A stretch of 64,000 nucleotides of DNA from Mycolicibacterium chubuense (lineage in GTDB: Bacteria > Actinomycetota > Actinomycetes > Mycobacteriales > Mycobacteriaceae), in NCBI RefSeq assembly GCF_001044255.1, contig NZ_JYNX01000011.1:21708-85707 (forward strand), read 5' to 3'. Under the pieces are notes generated by a model. That model worked only from the letters and a program-made list of their open reading frames with translations, had not been told where the DNA came from and did not search any database. Numbering within the stretch: position 1 is the stretch's first letter; the number at the start of each line of letters is the position of its first letter. The position numbers and the translations under genes are program-made. This document shows, piece after piece, positions 43,467 through 51,413 of the stretch.

Positions 43467-44528
43467 ATGGCGGTCATGCCAGTCGAGGTGATGCTGACCG
43501 ATGCCGACACCGAGGCGCTGCAGTCCTGGATCCGACGGATCGGGCTCGGATCGACCGTCTCCGACGTCACGCCGCTCACGGGCGGGTCGCAGAACATCGT
43601 GGTGCAGTTGTCGGTCGACGGCCGGCCGATGGTGCTGCGCCGCCCGCCGGAGCATCCCCGACCCACCAGTGACAACACGATGCGCCGCGAGATCGCGGTG
43701 CTGACGACGCTGGCCGGTTCCCCGGTTCCGCACCCCGAGTTGATCGCCGGCTGCGACGATCTCGACGTGCTCGGTGTCGTCTTCTATCTGATGGAGGCCA
43801 TCGACGGATTCAACCCGGGCACCGACGTCGACGACGCGTATGTCCGCGATCCGAGGATGCGCCACGATGTCGGCATCTCCTACGCGGCGAGCCTCGCCGC
43901 GCTGAGCGCGGTGCCGTGGCAGGGCAGCGCGCTCGCGCAGCTCAAACGTCCGGGTTCCTTTCTCGCGCGGCAGGTTCCGCAGTTCATGCGCCTCCTCGAG
44001 AGCTATCGCCATGACCGCTACGCGCCGGAGTCATTCCCGTCGGTCGCCGGTCTCGCCGAATGGCTCGAGGCCCACCGCCCGCCGGACGCCGACCCGGCGA
44101 TCATGCACGGCGACTGCCACCTCAACAACGTGCTGCTGCGCCGCGACGTTGCGGAGGTGGCGGCGTTCATCGACTGGGAGATGTGCACCATCGGCGACCC
44201 CCTGCTCGATCTGGGCTGGATGCTGGTGTGCTGGCCCGACGGGCCGAACCCGATCGATGCGGGTGCGGCGCTCGCCTCTCTCGGCGGGTTGCCCACCCGG
44301 ACAGAGTTACTCGCCGCCTACCGCGACGCCGGCGGGCGATCCACCGAGCGGCTCGATTGGTACGTGGCCATGGCCTGCTTCAAGCTCGGCATCGTCATCG
44401 AGGGCACGTGGTCGCGGTACCTGGCCGGGCAGGCCAGCGCGGAGGCCGGCGAGCGGCTGCACGCCTCGGCGGAGAACCTGATCGAGCTCGGAACCCGGGT
44501 TGCGCACGGCGACAACGTGTTCCTGTGA
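43467..44528 (+). CDS. Phosphotransferase (aminoglycoside-phosphotransferase/ACAD10-11 kinase-like)
   Basis: 353 residues of the APH kinase fold. The catalytic loop IMHGDCHLNNVLLR and the metal motif IDWEMCTIGDPLLDLG are complete, and the N-lobe GGSQNIVVQLSVDGRPMVLRRPP is of the type found in ACAD10/ACAD11 N-terminal kinase domains, which phosphorylate 4-hydroxyacyl-CoAs. The starts at 43467 (M) and 43476 (M) are both possible; no ribosome site decides. It follows the PoxB-like gene by 31 bp and converges with the TauE permease. It may therefore serve hydroxy-fatty-acid breakdown rather than antibiotic resistance. Confidence 0.8.
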   Translation: MAVMPVEVMLTDADTEALQSWIRRIGLGSTVSDVTPLTGGSQNIVVQLSVDGRPMVLRRPPEHPRPTSDNTMRREIAVLTTLAGSPVPHPELIAGCDDLDVLGVVFYLMEAIDGFNPGTDVDDAYVRDPRMRHDVGISYAASLAALSAVPWQGSALAQLKRPGSFLARQVPQFMRLLESYRHDRYAPESFPSVAGLAEWLEAHRPPDADPAIMHGDCHLNNVLLRRDVAEVAAFIDWEMCTIGDPLLDLGWMLVCWPDGPNPIDAGAALASLGGLPTRTELLAAYRDAGGRSTERLDWYVAMACFKLGIVIEGTWSRYLAGQASAEAGERLHASAENLIELGTRVAHGDNVFL

Positions 44529-44531
44529 ACC

Positions 44532-45302
44532 TCAGCGGTAGGTGTCCCACCCCAGCTTGATGGCCAAGGCCAGACCGGCGAGCCCGATCGCCACCCGCAT
44601 CGGGCCGGCGGGCGCGTGGCGCACCACGACCGGTCCCAGACGCGATCCGAGCAGGCAGCCGAGGCCGAGCGCCGCGACCGCGGCCCACTGCACCGGCGCG
44701 ACGATCGCGAACACCACGGCGGCGCTGCAGTTCGAAGCCCCCAGCACGACGTTCTTGGTGGCGTTGGCGTGCGCCAACGTCGTTGTGCCCGAACGCAACA
44801 GCAACGCCAGCAGCAACACACCCGCAGCCGCACCGAAGTAGCCGCCGTAGACGCAGATCGCCGCGATCGCCGCCGTCTCGGCCAGCAGACCGGCCAGCTC
44901 GCGTCTGCGGCCCCGCTCGACGTCCGCGCGAGGCCGCACCGGCAGCAGGATCGCCACGGCCGCCACACCGAGCAGCACCGGCACCGCCCTTTCGAAACCC
45001 TCGGCCGGGGTGGACAGCAGCAGCGCCGCTCCGGCCACGCCGCCGAGAATCGCGAACGGCACGATCCGGGCGAGCCGACGGCCCTGCCCCGCCAATTCGG
45101 GTCGCGAGCCCAAGACCGACCCGATGCCGTTGAAGACCAGGGCGACCGTGTTGGTGACGTTGGCGGTGACGGGCGGCAGGCCCACGACGAGCAGAGCCGG
45201 ATAGGTCGCCACCGAGGCCAGCCCCGCGATGCTCCCGGTGAGACCCCCGAGGATGCCGGCCGCGACGAGCAGCACCGTCTGCGACCACGACACCGGGCTC
45301 AT
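44532..45302 (-). CDS. TauE/SafE-family anion permease
   Basis: 256 residues with about eight hydrophobic segments in two repeated halves, typical of TauE/SafE sulfite or organosulfonate exporters (GGLTGSIAGLASVATYPALL with the conserved Gly/Pro helix, and VYGGYFGAAAGVLLLALLL in the second half). The ATG at 45302 is used; earlier codons are low complexity. It is divergent from the attenuator-like leader and LeuA-domain gene and convergent with the kinase-fold gene. Substrate not predictable. Confidence 0.82.
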   Translation of the reverse strand: MSPVSWSQTVLLVAAGILGGLTGSIAGLASVATYPALLVVGLPPVTANVTNTVALVFNGIGSVLGSRPELAGQGRRLARIVPFAILGGVAGAALLLSTPAEGFERAVPVLLGVAAVAILLPVRPRADVERGRRRELAGLLAETAAIAAICVYGGYFGAAAGVLLLALLLRSGTTTLAHANATKNVVLGASNCSAAVVFAIVAPVQWAAVAALGLGCLLGSRLGPVVVRHAPAGPMRVAIGLAGLALAIKLGWDTYR

Positions 45303-45379
45303 TGTGCCAATCGCGGACGGGGCCGGCAGCGCCACACCCTCCGAGGCGAATGTGGTTGCAGCGGCGGCGCGGGCGGGGC

Positions 45380-45385
45380 TAGCAT
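45380..45385 (+). promoter_or_regulatory. -10 hexamer TAGCAT for the leader peptide and LeuA-domain gene
   Basis: TAGCAT ends 7 nt before the GTG at 45393, so the transcript is predicted to begin exactly with the leader peptide codon. This makes the peptide leaderless, a strong reason to think it is translated. Confidence 0.55.
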
Positions 45386-45392
45386 CGTCGAC

Positions 45393-45434
45393 GTGCCGAG
45401 GCGACTCGTAGTAGCAACCCGCAGCGGGGTCTGA
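45393..45434 (+). CDS. Predicted leader peptide of a branched-chain amino acid attenuator
   Basis: A 13-residue reading frame, MPRRLVVATRSGV, starting at a leaderless GTG. It contains Leu-Val-Val encoded by CTC GTA GTA, and GTA is a rare valine codon in such GC-rich genomes, so a ribosome should pause there when Val/Leu-tRNA is short. Its 3' half and stop lie inside the large hairpin at 45414-45465, so translation must open that stem. Actinobacterial leuA genes are known to carry such a leader (the LEU element, from memory). Too short for ordinary gene finding. Confidence 0.55.
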   Translation: MPRRLVVATRSGV

Positions 45435-45465
45435 TCCAGACCGACCCCTCGCTGTGGGTCGTTGC
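45414..45465 (+). ncRNA. Attenuator-like RNA element (LEU-element-like) upstream of the LeuA-domain gene
   Basis: GCAACCCGCAGCGGGGT (45414-45430) pairs with ACCCCTCGCTGTGGG plus GTTGC (45444-45465) in a long, nearly complete stem. A smaller alternative hairpin GGTC-7-GACC (45428-45442) lies in its apex. The leader peptide frame runs into the 5' arm. It resembles the conserved pseudoknot/LEU element described upstream of actinobacterial leuA; which conformations alternate is inference. Confidence 0.55.
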
Positions 45466-45508
45466 TCGTTCGTCGGTCGCTTTCCCCTTCATCTCGAGGC
45501 CGGCACCC

Positions 45509-45991
45509 ATGAACTCCTCCATCGCCATCACACCCCTGTCGTCGTTCGCCGCATGCGTGGATGGCCGTGTGCCCCGCCCGTTGCGTGCGGACGCCGAGAC
45601 GAAGACCTTCGATGCGTTCGTCGGGGAGTACGCGCCGCACGCCGGGCCGGTGCGCCTCGGGCAGTGGTCGTGCGTCGACGGCGACCGTCCCGCGGGCCGG
45701 CTGGGCCCGCAGGCGCGTACCTATCAGGCCACGCTGGCAATGGGGGACAGCATCGGCACGGCGCGGGCCGCCGCGTGCGGTCCGGTGGCCGCGCTGACCG
45801 CGATGCTCCACGAACGCGGGGTCGCCGTCGAGGTGACGGCCTTCCACCAGCTGCGCGCCGGCGGGCAGACCGCGACGTTCCTGTGCGGCAGCGGCGCCGG
45901 GCGTGCGGAGTGGGCGCTGGGCTGGTCGGACGACCCGGTCCAGTCAGCGTTGCGGGCGGTGGTCGCCTGCGCCAACCGCCTGCTGGCCTGA
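45509..45991 (+). CDS. Free-standing LeuA allosteric (dimerisation) domain protein
   Basis: 160 residues without a catalytic TIM barrel. The sequence TYQATLAMGDSIGTARAAACGPVAALTAMLHERGVAVEV, then FHQLRAGGQTATFLCG and SALRAVVACANRLLA, follows the C-terminal regulatory domain of 2-isopropylmalate synthase (the leucine-binding, dimerising LeuA_dimer domain; read in parts). No LeuA catalytic domain is adjacent. It has an independent promoter, leader peptide and attenuator-like RNA, so it is expressed as a leucine/valine-responsive protein. It could modulate LeuA in trans, sequester leucine, or serve another synthase. Starts at ATG 45509. Convergent with the CYP136 gene. Confidence 0.7.
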   Translation: MNSSIAITPLSSFAACVDGRVPRPLRADAETKTFDAFVGEYAPHAGPVRLGQWSCVDGDRPAGRLGPQARTYQATLAMGDSIGTARAAACGPVAALTAMLHERGVAVEVTAFHQLRAGGQTATFLCGSGAGRAEWALGWSDDPVQSALRAVVACANRLLA

Positions 45992-45997
45992 GGTCCG

Positions 45998-47485
45998 TCA
46001 GCGCAAGGGGCGCAACACGATCGGCATGCCATCCAGCGGCACCGGCATCCCGCCGTAGTCGTAGCGCGGGGTGTAGCCGGCCTTCGGCAGCTCGAGCCGG
46101 TAGCGGCGCAGCAGCCGGTGCATGACCGTCTTGATCTCCAGCTGACCGAACACCATGCCGATACACTTGTGCGCTCCGCCGCCGAACGGCGCGAACGCGT
46201 AACGGTGTCTCTTGTGTTCGTTGCGCGGCTCGGCGAAGCGCTCCGGGTCGAACTTCTCCGGATCGGTCCACAGCTCGGGCAGCCGGTGGTTGATCGACGG
46301 CCACGTCACCACCGCGGTGTCGGCCGGGATGTAGTAGCCGAGCAGCTCGGTGTCGCGCACCGTCTGGCGGAAGTTGAACGGCAGCGGCGTCATCATCCGC
46401 AGCGACTCGTTCACCACGAGGTCGTAGGTCTCGAGCTTGTCCAGCGCCTCGATGTCGAGCGGCCCGTCACCGATCCGCTCCGACTCCTCGCGCAGCCGGT
46501 CCTGCCACTGCGGATTGGCCGCCAGGTGGTAGGCCATCGTCGTCATCGTGGAGGTCGACGTGTCGTGGGCCGCCATCATCAGGAAGATCATGTGGCTGAC
46601 GATCTGGTCGTCGGTGAAGCTGCCGCCGTCCTCATCGGCCGAGTGGCACAGCACGCTGAACATGTCGGTGCTCTCCGAGCGGCGCTTCTCACCGATCCGG
46701 CTGGAGAAGTAGTGCTCGAGCGTCTCGCGGGCCTTGATGCCCCGCCACCAGGTCAGCGGCGGCACCGGCTTGCGGACGATGGCGTTGCCCGCCCGGGTGG
46801 TCGTGGTGAACGCCTGATTGATGGTGGTAACCAGTTCGCGGTCGGTCCCCGCCGGGTGACCCATGAACACCTCGGAGGCGATGTCGAGGGTCAGTTCCTT
46901 GATCGCCGGATAGAAGAGGAACCGCGGATCGTTGGGCACCCAGTCGTTGGCGAGCACGCGGGTCGCGACCGAGTCGACATGCGGCACGTAGCCGGACAGC
47001 CGGGTACGGGTGAACGCCTCCTGCATGATGCGGCGGTGGAACAGGTGCTCGTCGAAGTCGAGCAGCATCAGACCGCCGTCGAAGAACGGGCCGATGATGG
47101 GATCCCAGGCGCGCTGGGAGAAGTCCTTGTTCCGGTTGGTGAAGACGGCCTGGGTGGCGTCGGGGCCCAGCGCCATCACCGCCGACAGCGCGGGCGACTG
47201 CGAGTAGTAGATGGGCCCGTGCTTGCGGTACTGCTCGAGGATGAAATCCGGACCGCCGCGGAACGTCTCGATCATGTGCCCGATCACCGGCAACCCGGCG
47301 TCACCCTTGATCGCCTTGAGTCCGCTGCCCGCCGGCGGCTCGGCGAACACGAACTGGTCCCACTCGGTGTTCTTGAGGCGCTTCTCCACCGCGCCCATGC
47401 CGGGAATGGTCACCGGTGTGGGCTTCAATCGCCGTTTGGCCTGGTCAAGCCAGTAGTCGGTGGCGCTGATCGTCGGCATCTTCAC
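45998..47485 (-). CDS. Cytochrome P450, CYP136 family
   Basis: 495 residues. Haem loop FAPFGGGAHKCIGMVFG with the ligand Cys, K-helix NESLRM (ExxR), and I-helix MAAHDTSTST with the acid-alcohol pair for oxygen activation. The order of neighbours (TetR and SDR on the other side) matches M. tuberculosis Rv3057c-Rv3059, where Rv3059 is CYP136; from memory the CYP136 family is close to eukaryotic sterol P450s. The ATG at 47485 follows AGGAG. A perfect TetR-type palindrome at 47542-47559 lies 57 bp upstream, so it is probably repressed by the divergent TetR protein. Substrate is unknown; a sterol or terpenoid is likely. Confidence 0.88.
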   Translation of the reverse strand: MKMPTISATDYWLDQAKRRLKPTPVTIPGMGAVEKRLKNTEWDQFVFAEPPAGSGLKAIKGDAGLPVIGHMIETFRGGPDFILEQYRKHGPIYYSQSPALSAVMALGPDATQAVFTNRNKDFSQRAWDPIIGPFFDGGLMLLDFDEHLFHRRIMQEAFTRTRLSGYVPHVDSVATRVLANDWVPNDPRFLFYPAIKELTLDIASEVFMGHPAGTDRELVTTINQAFTTTTRAGNAIVRKPVPPLTWWRGIKARETLEHYFSSRIGEKRRSESTDMFSVLCHSADEDGGSFTDDQIVSHMIFLMMAAHDTSTSTMTTMAYHLAANPQWQDRLREESERIGDGPLDIEALDKLETYDLVVNESLRMMTPLPFNFRQTVRDTELLGYYIPADTAVVTWPSINHRLPELWTDPEKFDPERFAEPRNEHKRHRYAFAPFGGGAHKCIGMVFGQLEIKTVMHRLLRRYRLELPKAGYTPRYDYGGMPVPLDGMPIVLRPLR

Positions 47486-47541
47486 ACTCCTGACTGAGGG
47501 TGACTGTGGTCGATGTCACTGGCGACCATCCTGGTCGAGAC

Positions 47542-47559
47542 ACTTGACGCCTGTCAAGT
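47542..47559. promoter_or_regulatory. Perfect palindrome ACTTGAC-4-GTCAAGT; candidate TetR operator
   Basis: Seven-bp perfect arms around GCCT, in the 121-bp divergent region between the CYP136 gene (start 47485) and a TetR gene (start 47607). Geometry and position suit a TetR dimer controlling both genes. Confidence 0.6.
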
Positions 47560-47606
47560 TTCGTGGAGTTTGTGTCCCGCGCGCCGCGATGCCAAGGTTG
47601 ACTGCC

Positions 47607-48242
47607 ATGACAGCCGATCCCGCCACCACCGATCCGCGGCGCAGCCGCGGCGATCGGCAGCGGGACGCCATCATCACCGCCGTGCGTGAACTGCTGCAGG
47701 AGCGCTCCTTCGCCGACCTGTCGGTGAGCACGATCAGCGAGCGCGCGGGCGTGGCGCGCTCGGGCTTCTACTTCTACTTCGACTCCAAGTACGCGGTGCT
47801 CGCCGTGATCGTCGCCGAGGCGATGGCCGAACTCGACCAGCTCACCCACGACTTCGCCCCGCGTGAGGCGGGGGAGACGCCGTCGGCGTTCGCCACCCGG
47901 ATGGTGGGTTACGCGGCCGCGGTGTTCGCCTCGAACGACCCGATCATGGGTGCCTGCAATCTCGCGCGCAGCACCGACGCGCAGATCCGCGAGATCATGG
48001 ACGACTTCCAGGACACCGTCGTCAACAAGATCGTGGGACTGGTCGGGCAGGACCAGGGCGCACGCCCGATCTCCGACGACCTGCCGGCGCTGGTCCGCAC
48101 CCTCACCGCGGTCACGTCGATGACGTTGGCGCGCGACAGCGCGTTCGTGGGCCGCGAGGTCGACCCGGCCCGGGCCACCGAGATCGCCGAGCGGCTGTGG
48201 CTGTACGGACTCTGGGGCGGCGCCGACCTGCGCGGCGAGTGA
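47607..48242 (+). CDS. TetR-family transcriptional regulator
   Basis: 211 residues with the TetR helix-turn-helix (VSTISERAGVARSGFYFYFDSKYAVL) near residue 35. The ATG at 47607 is taken; an ATG at 47589 is in frame 18 nt earlier. It is divergent from CYP136 and followed by an SDR gene. The gene order matches M. tuberculosis Rv3058c. The intervening palindrome at 47542-47559 is the probable operator, so the likely ligand is a P450 substrate or product. Confidence 0.88.
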   Translation: MTADPATTDPRRSRGDRQRDAIITAVRELLQERSFADLSVSTISERAGVARSGFYFYFDSKYAVLAVIVAEAMAELDQLTHDFAPREAGETPSAFATRMVGYAAAVFASNDPIMGACNLARSTDAQIREIMDDFQDTVVNKIVGLVGQDQGARPISDDLPALVRTLTAVTSMTLARDSAFVGREVDPARATEIAERLWLYGLWGGADLRGE

Positions 48243-48268
48243 GCGAGATCGGTGCGCTGGACGGCCGG

Positions 48269-48274
48269 TAGTGT
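48269..48274 (+). promoter_or_regulatory. -10 hexamer TAGTGT for the SDR gene
   Basis: TAGTGT is followed after 7 nt by the ATG at 48282, giving a predicted leaderless start separate from the TetR gene upstream. Confidence 0.45.
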
Positions 48275-48281
48275 CGCTGCC

Positions 48282-49157
48282 ATGGGTTCTGGCGACGGGC
48301 GCGGTGCCTATTTCACTGGCAAGCGGTGCTTTCTCACCGGTGCGGCCAGCGGGATCGGACGCGCGACGGCGCTGAAGCTGGCGGCGCAGGGTGCCGAGCT
48401 GTATCTGACCGACCGCGACGCCGAGGGGCTGTCGGCCACCGTGGCCGACGCGCAGGCGCTGGGCGCCGCGGTGCCGGCCCACCGTGCGCTCGACATCACC
48501 GACTACGACGCGGTCGCCGGATTCGCCGCTGACATCCACACCCGGCACGGGTCGATGGACGTGGTGATGAACATCGCGGGGATCTCGACCTGGGGCACCG
48601 TCGATCAGCTCACCCATCACCACTGGAAGTCGATGATCGACGTCAACCTGATGGGCCCCATCCACGTCATCGAGACGTTCCTGCCGCCGATGGTGGCCGC
48701 CGGTCGCGGAGGACACCTGGTCAACGTGTCGTCGGCGGCCGGCCTGGTGGCGCTGCCGTGGCACGCCGCCTATTCGGCGAGCAAGTACGGCCTGCGCGGC
48801 CTGTCCGAGGTTCTGCGTTTCGACCTGGCCCGGCACGACATCGGCGTGTCGGTGGTGGTGCCCGGCGCGGTCAAAACCCCACTGGTGCAATCGGTTCACA
48901 TCGCCGGGGTGGACCGCGAGGACCCGCGGGTGCAGTGGTGGACGGATCGCTTCGGCGGGCATGCCGTGTCGCCGGAGACCGCTGCGGACAAGATCCTGCG
49001 CGGCGTGGTGCGCAACAACTTCCTCGTGTACACCTCCGCCGACATCCGTGCGCTCTACTTCGCCAAGCGCACCTTCTGGCGGCCCTATGCGATGGCGATG
49101 GAGCGGGTGAACGTCGTCTTCACCCGGGCCCTACGGCCGCACCCGCGCCAGCGCTGA
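48282..49157 (+). CDS. Short-chain dehydrogenase
   Basis: 291 residues. TGAASGIGRATALKL cofactor loop, NIAG, MNIAGISTWG and the catalytic site VNVSSAAGLVALPWHAAYSASKYGL are intact. The C-terminal part (RNNFLVYTSADIRALYFAKRTFWRPYA, read in parts) is longer than in minimal SDRs and is found in the Rv3057c-like group. Together with CYP136 it could oxidise a hydroxylated terpenoid or sterol. ATG at 48282; convergent with the ATPase gene after it. Confidence 0.85.
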   Translation: MGSGDGRGAYFTGKRCFLTGAASGIGRATALKLAAQGAELYLTDRDAEGLSATVADAQALGAAVPAHRALDITDYDAVAGFAADIHTRHGSMDVVMNIAGISTWGTVDQLTHHHWKSMIDVNLMGPIHVIETFLPPMVAAGRGGHLVNVSSAAGLVALPWHAAYSASKYGLRGLSEVLRFDLARHDIGVSVVVPGAVKTPLVQSVHIAGVDREDPRVQWWTDRFGGHAVSPETAADKILRGVVRNNFLVYTSADIRALYFAKRTFWRPYAMAMERVNVVFTRALRPHPRQR

Positions 49158-49160
49158 GTG

Positions 49161-50327
49161 TCATCGCTTGCCCCAGTCCCACGGCGGAGTGGTCAGCAGT
49201 TCCTGGCCGCACACCTTCGTCTCACCCCAGTCCTTGACGAGCTCGATCTCCCACGCGTCGCCGTCGGAGCCGATCGGCGTCGCGCCGATCCGCTCGCGCA
49301 ACGCCGCCGAATGTGTGACCACCACGACCTGGGTCACGGCGGCGGCCGCGGTGATGAGGTCGGCCAAGGGCGCGACCAGGTCGGGGTGCAGCGATGTCTC
49401 CGGCTCGTTCAACACCATCAGCGACGGGGGCTGCGGGCTCAGCAGCGCGGCCGTCCACAGCAGGAATCGCAGTGTGCCATCGGAGATCTCGGCGCTGCGC
49501 AGCGGCCGGAGCATGCCGCGCTGGTGCAGGTTGAGGTCGAACAGGCCGTCGGTGACCGACACCGAGACCGAGGCGCCGTCGAACGCGGTGGCCACCGCGC
49601 GGTGCAGATCCTCGGTGCCGGTCTCCAGGATCGTCTGTACCGCGGCGGCGAGGTCGGCGCCGTCGTCGGCGAGCACCGGTGTCCGCGTGCCGACGTGCGG
49701 CCTGCGCGCCGGAGCGTGGGCGTCGGCGCGGAAGCCGTCGTAGAAGCGCCAGTCACGCAGCCGTTCCCGCACCATCACCAGTTCCGGTGCGGCCCCCGCC
49801 CAGTCGGCCAGCACGCTGCGGTGCGCGGGCAGGTTGCGGGAGAGCTCGTCGAATCCGCGGCTGCCTTCCGAGGCCACCTCGACCAGCCCCCGCACCCGGC
49901 GCACCAGCGTGGTGGTCGGCCGCGCCACCGGCCCGGCGAAGATCAGTTCCCGTTTGACCTCGGGGTCGCGGGCGAACGCCGTCTCGACAGCCTGAGGAAG
50001 TCCGAAGTCCACCAGGTAACCGAAATCATCCGCGGCATAACCTAATTCGATGGAGACCGGACGGGTGCGCCGGGATCCCTGAGCGGTCCCGGTGCGGCGC
50101 GCCCCGGCGAGTTGCTCGGGGCCGGCCCACAGCGCGGACTCGACACCGCCCTCGCGGGCGAAGGACCCGATCACCTCACCGCGGCCGCAGTCGGCGAGCA
50201 GGCGCAGCGCGCGGTAGAGCGACGATTTTCCGGTGCCGTTGGCTCCGGTGACGACGGTCAGCCGGCGCAGGGGCAGCACGAGATCCCGGAGCGAGCGGTA
50301 CCCGCGCACCGCGACTGTCTGCAGCAT
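49161..50327 (-). CDS. AAA/ABC-type ATPase (RecF/OLD-like) with DinB2
   Basis: 388 residues. Walker A GANGTGKSSL at the N-terminus (VRGYRSLRDLVLPLRRLTVVTGANGTGKSS) and a D-loop/Walker B-like EPETSLHPD near residue 320 (PSLMVLNEPETSLHPDLV), followed by VVVTHSAALRERI, place it in the SMC/RecF/OLD-like ABC ATPases. No Toprim or other nuclease domain is visible. It starts 12 bp after the dinB2 stop on the same strand, suggesting one operon with TetR and the polymerase and a role linked to damaged DNA. Function unproved. Confidence 0.78.
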   Translation of the reverse strand: MLQTVAVRGYRSLRDLVLPLRRLTVVTGANGTGKSSLYRALRLLADCGRGEVIGSFAREGGVESALWAGPEQLAGARRTGTAQGSRRTRPVSIELGYAADDFGYLVDFGLPQAVETAFARDPEVKRELIFAGPVARPTTTLVRRVRGLVEVASEGSRGFDELSRNLPAHRSVLADWAGAAPELVMVRERLRDWRFYDGFRADAHAPARRPHVGTRTPVLADDGADLAAAVQTILETGTEDLHRAVATAFDGASVSVSVTDGLFDLNLHQRGMLRPLRSAEISDGTLRFLLWTAALLSPQPPSLMVLNEPETSLHPDLVAPLADLITAAAAVTQVVVVTHSAALRERIGATPIGSDGDAWEIELVKDWGETKVCGQELLTTPPWDWGKR

Positions 50328-50339
50328 CGAAAGGCGACG

Positions 50340-51413
50340 CTAGCTCTCGGTACCGACAGCGGCGACGGGGCGCTCGGTCATCGCCAGGTCCAGCCGGACG
50401 CCGAGCAGTCGCACCGGCCGGCTGAGATCGAACTCGCCGAGCAGGTCCGACGCGGTGCCGACGACGATCTCCGGGTCGGTGCCGGGCGCAGGCAGCGTAC
50501 GGATCTTGGTGCGGGTGAAGAAGGTGGCGGTGCGCACCGTGACCGCGACGCGGGTCACCACCCGGTGCTCGTCGACGATCTCGGTCAGCGTGCGGCGCGC
50601 GAGATCGGTGACCGCGGTCGCCATGTCGTCGCGGTCGGTCAGATCCTCGGGGAATGTGACGACGTGGCTGCGGGAACGGGGCACCCACGGCGCCGCGCTG
50701 ACCGTGGTGTCGCCACCGCCTTTGGCAAGCAGCAGGATCCACAGCCCGGTGGTGGGACCGAACGTGGCCGTGAGCGTCGACGCGTCGGTGGCCGCGAGGT
50801 CGGCGACGGTCGAGATGCCCATGGCGGAGAGTTTCTTCGCGGTCTTGGGGCCGACGCCCCACAGCGCGTCGACGGGCCGGTCACCCATCATGGTCATCCA
50901 GTTGTCGTCGGTCAGCGCCGCGATGCCGGCCGGCTTGCCGAAGCCGGTGGCGACCTTGGCGCGTTGCTTGTTGTCGCTGATTCCGACTGAGCACGTCAGG
51001 CCTGTCTGCGCGGCGATCGTCTGCTGGATGCGGCGCGCCAGGTCAAACGGATCCTCGGTCGGACCGGCGCCCACATACGCCTCGTCCCAGCCCCAGACCT
51101 CGACGGGATGGCCGAGGTCGCGCAACGCCTGCATCACCTGCGTCGAGGCGGCGTCGTAGGCGTCGGGATCCGACGGCAGGAAGGCGGCGTCCGGACACCG
51201 CTTCGCCGCCGCCCGCAGCGGCATCCCGGCACGCACGCCGAACGCGCGGGCCTCGTAGGACGCGCACGTGACCACCTTGCGGGCTTCGGTGGGATCACCG
51301 CTCCCGCCGACGATGACAGGCAGTCCGACCAGGTCGGGCCGGCGCTGCAGTTCGACCGACGCGAGGAACTGATCCAGATCGACGTGCAGGATCCACTGCG
51401 CCGGCGAACTCAT
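50340..51413 (-). CDS. DNA polymerase IV-like translesion polymerase (DinB2 type)
   Basis: 357 residues of a Y-family polymerase. ILHVDLDQFLASVE holds the first metal aspartates and VWGWDEAYVGAG the second acidic site, with little-finger sequence to the C-terminus. At the steric-gate position, where most DinB enzymes have Phe or Tyr, the residue is Leu17 (DQFLASVE). M. smegmatis DinB2 has Leu at the matching position and accepts ribonucleotides (from memory), so this enzyme may too. No beta-clamp-binding motif was looked for exhaustively. The ATG at 51413 overlaps the TetR stop as ATGA, and the ATPase gene follows. Confidence 0.92.
   Translation of the reverse strand: MSSPAQWILHVDLDQFLASVELQRRPDLVGLPVIVGGSGDPTEARKVVTCASYEARAFGVRAGMPLRAAAKRCPDAAFLPSDPDAYDAASTQVMQALRDLGHPVEVWGWDEAYVGAGPTEDPFDLARRIQQTIAAQTGLTCSVGISDNKQRAKVATGFGKPAGIAALTDDNWMTMMGDRPVDALWGVGPKTAKKLSAMGISTVADLAATDASTLTATFGPTTGLWILLLAKGGGDTTVSAAPWVPRSRSHVVTFPEDLTDRDDMATAVTDLARRTLTEIVDEHRVVTRVAVTVRTATFFTRTKIRTLPAPGTDPEIVVGTASDLLGEFDLSRPVRLLGVRLDLAMTERPVAAVGTES

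Noticed and set aside
43467-44528. Aminoglycoside resistance gene
   Set aside because: The kinase fold matches, but the N-lobe resembles ACAD10/11-type kinase domains and the context is lipid/carbon metabolism.
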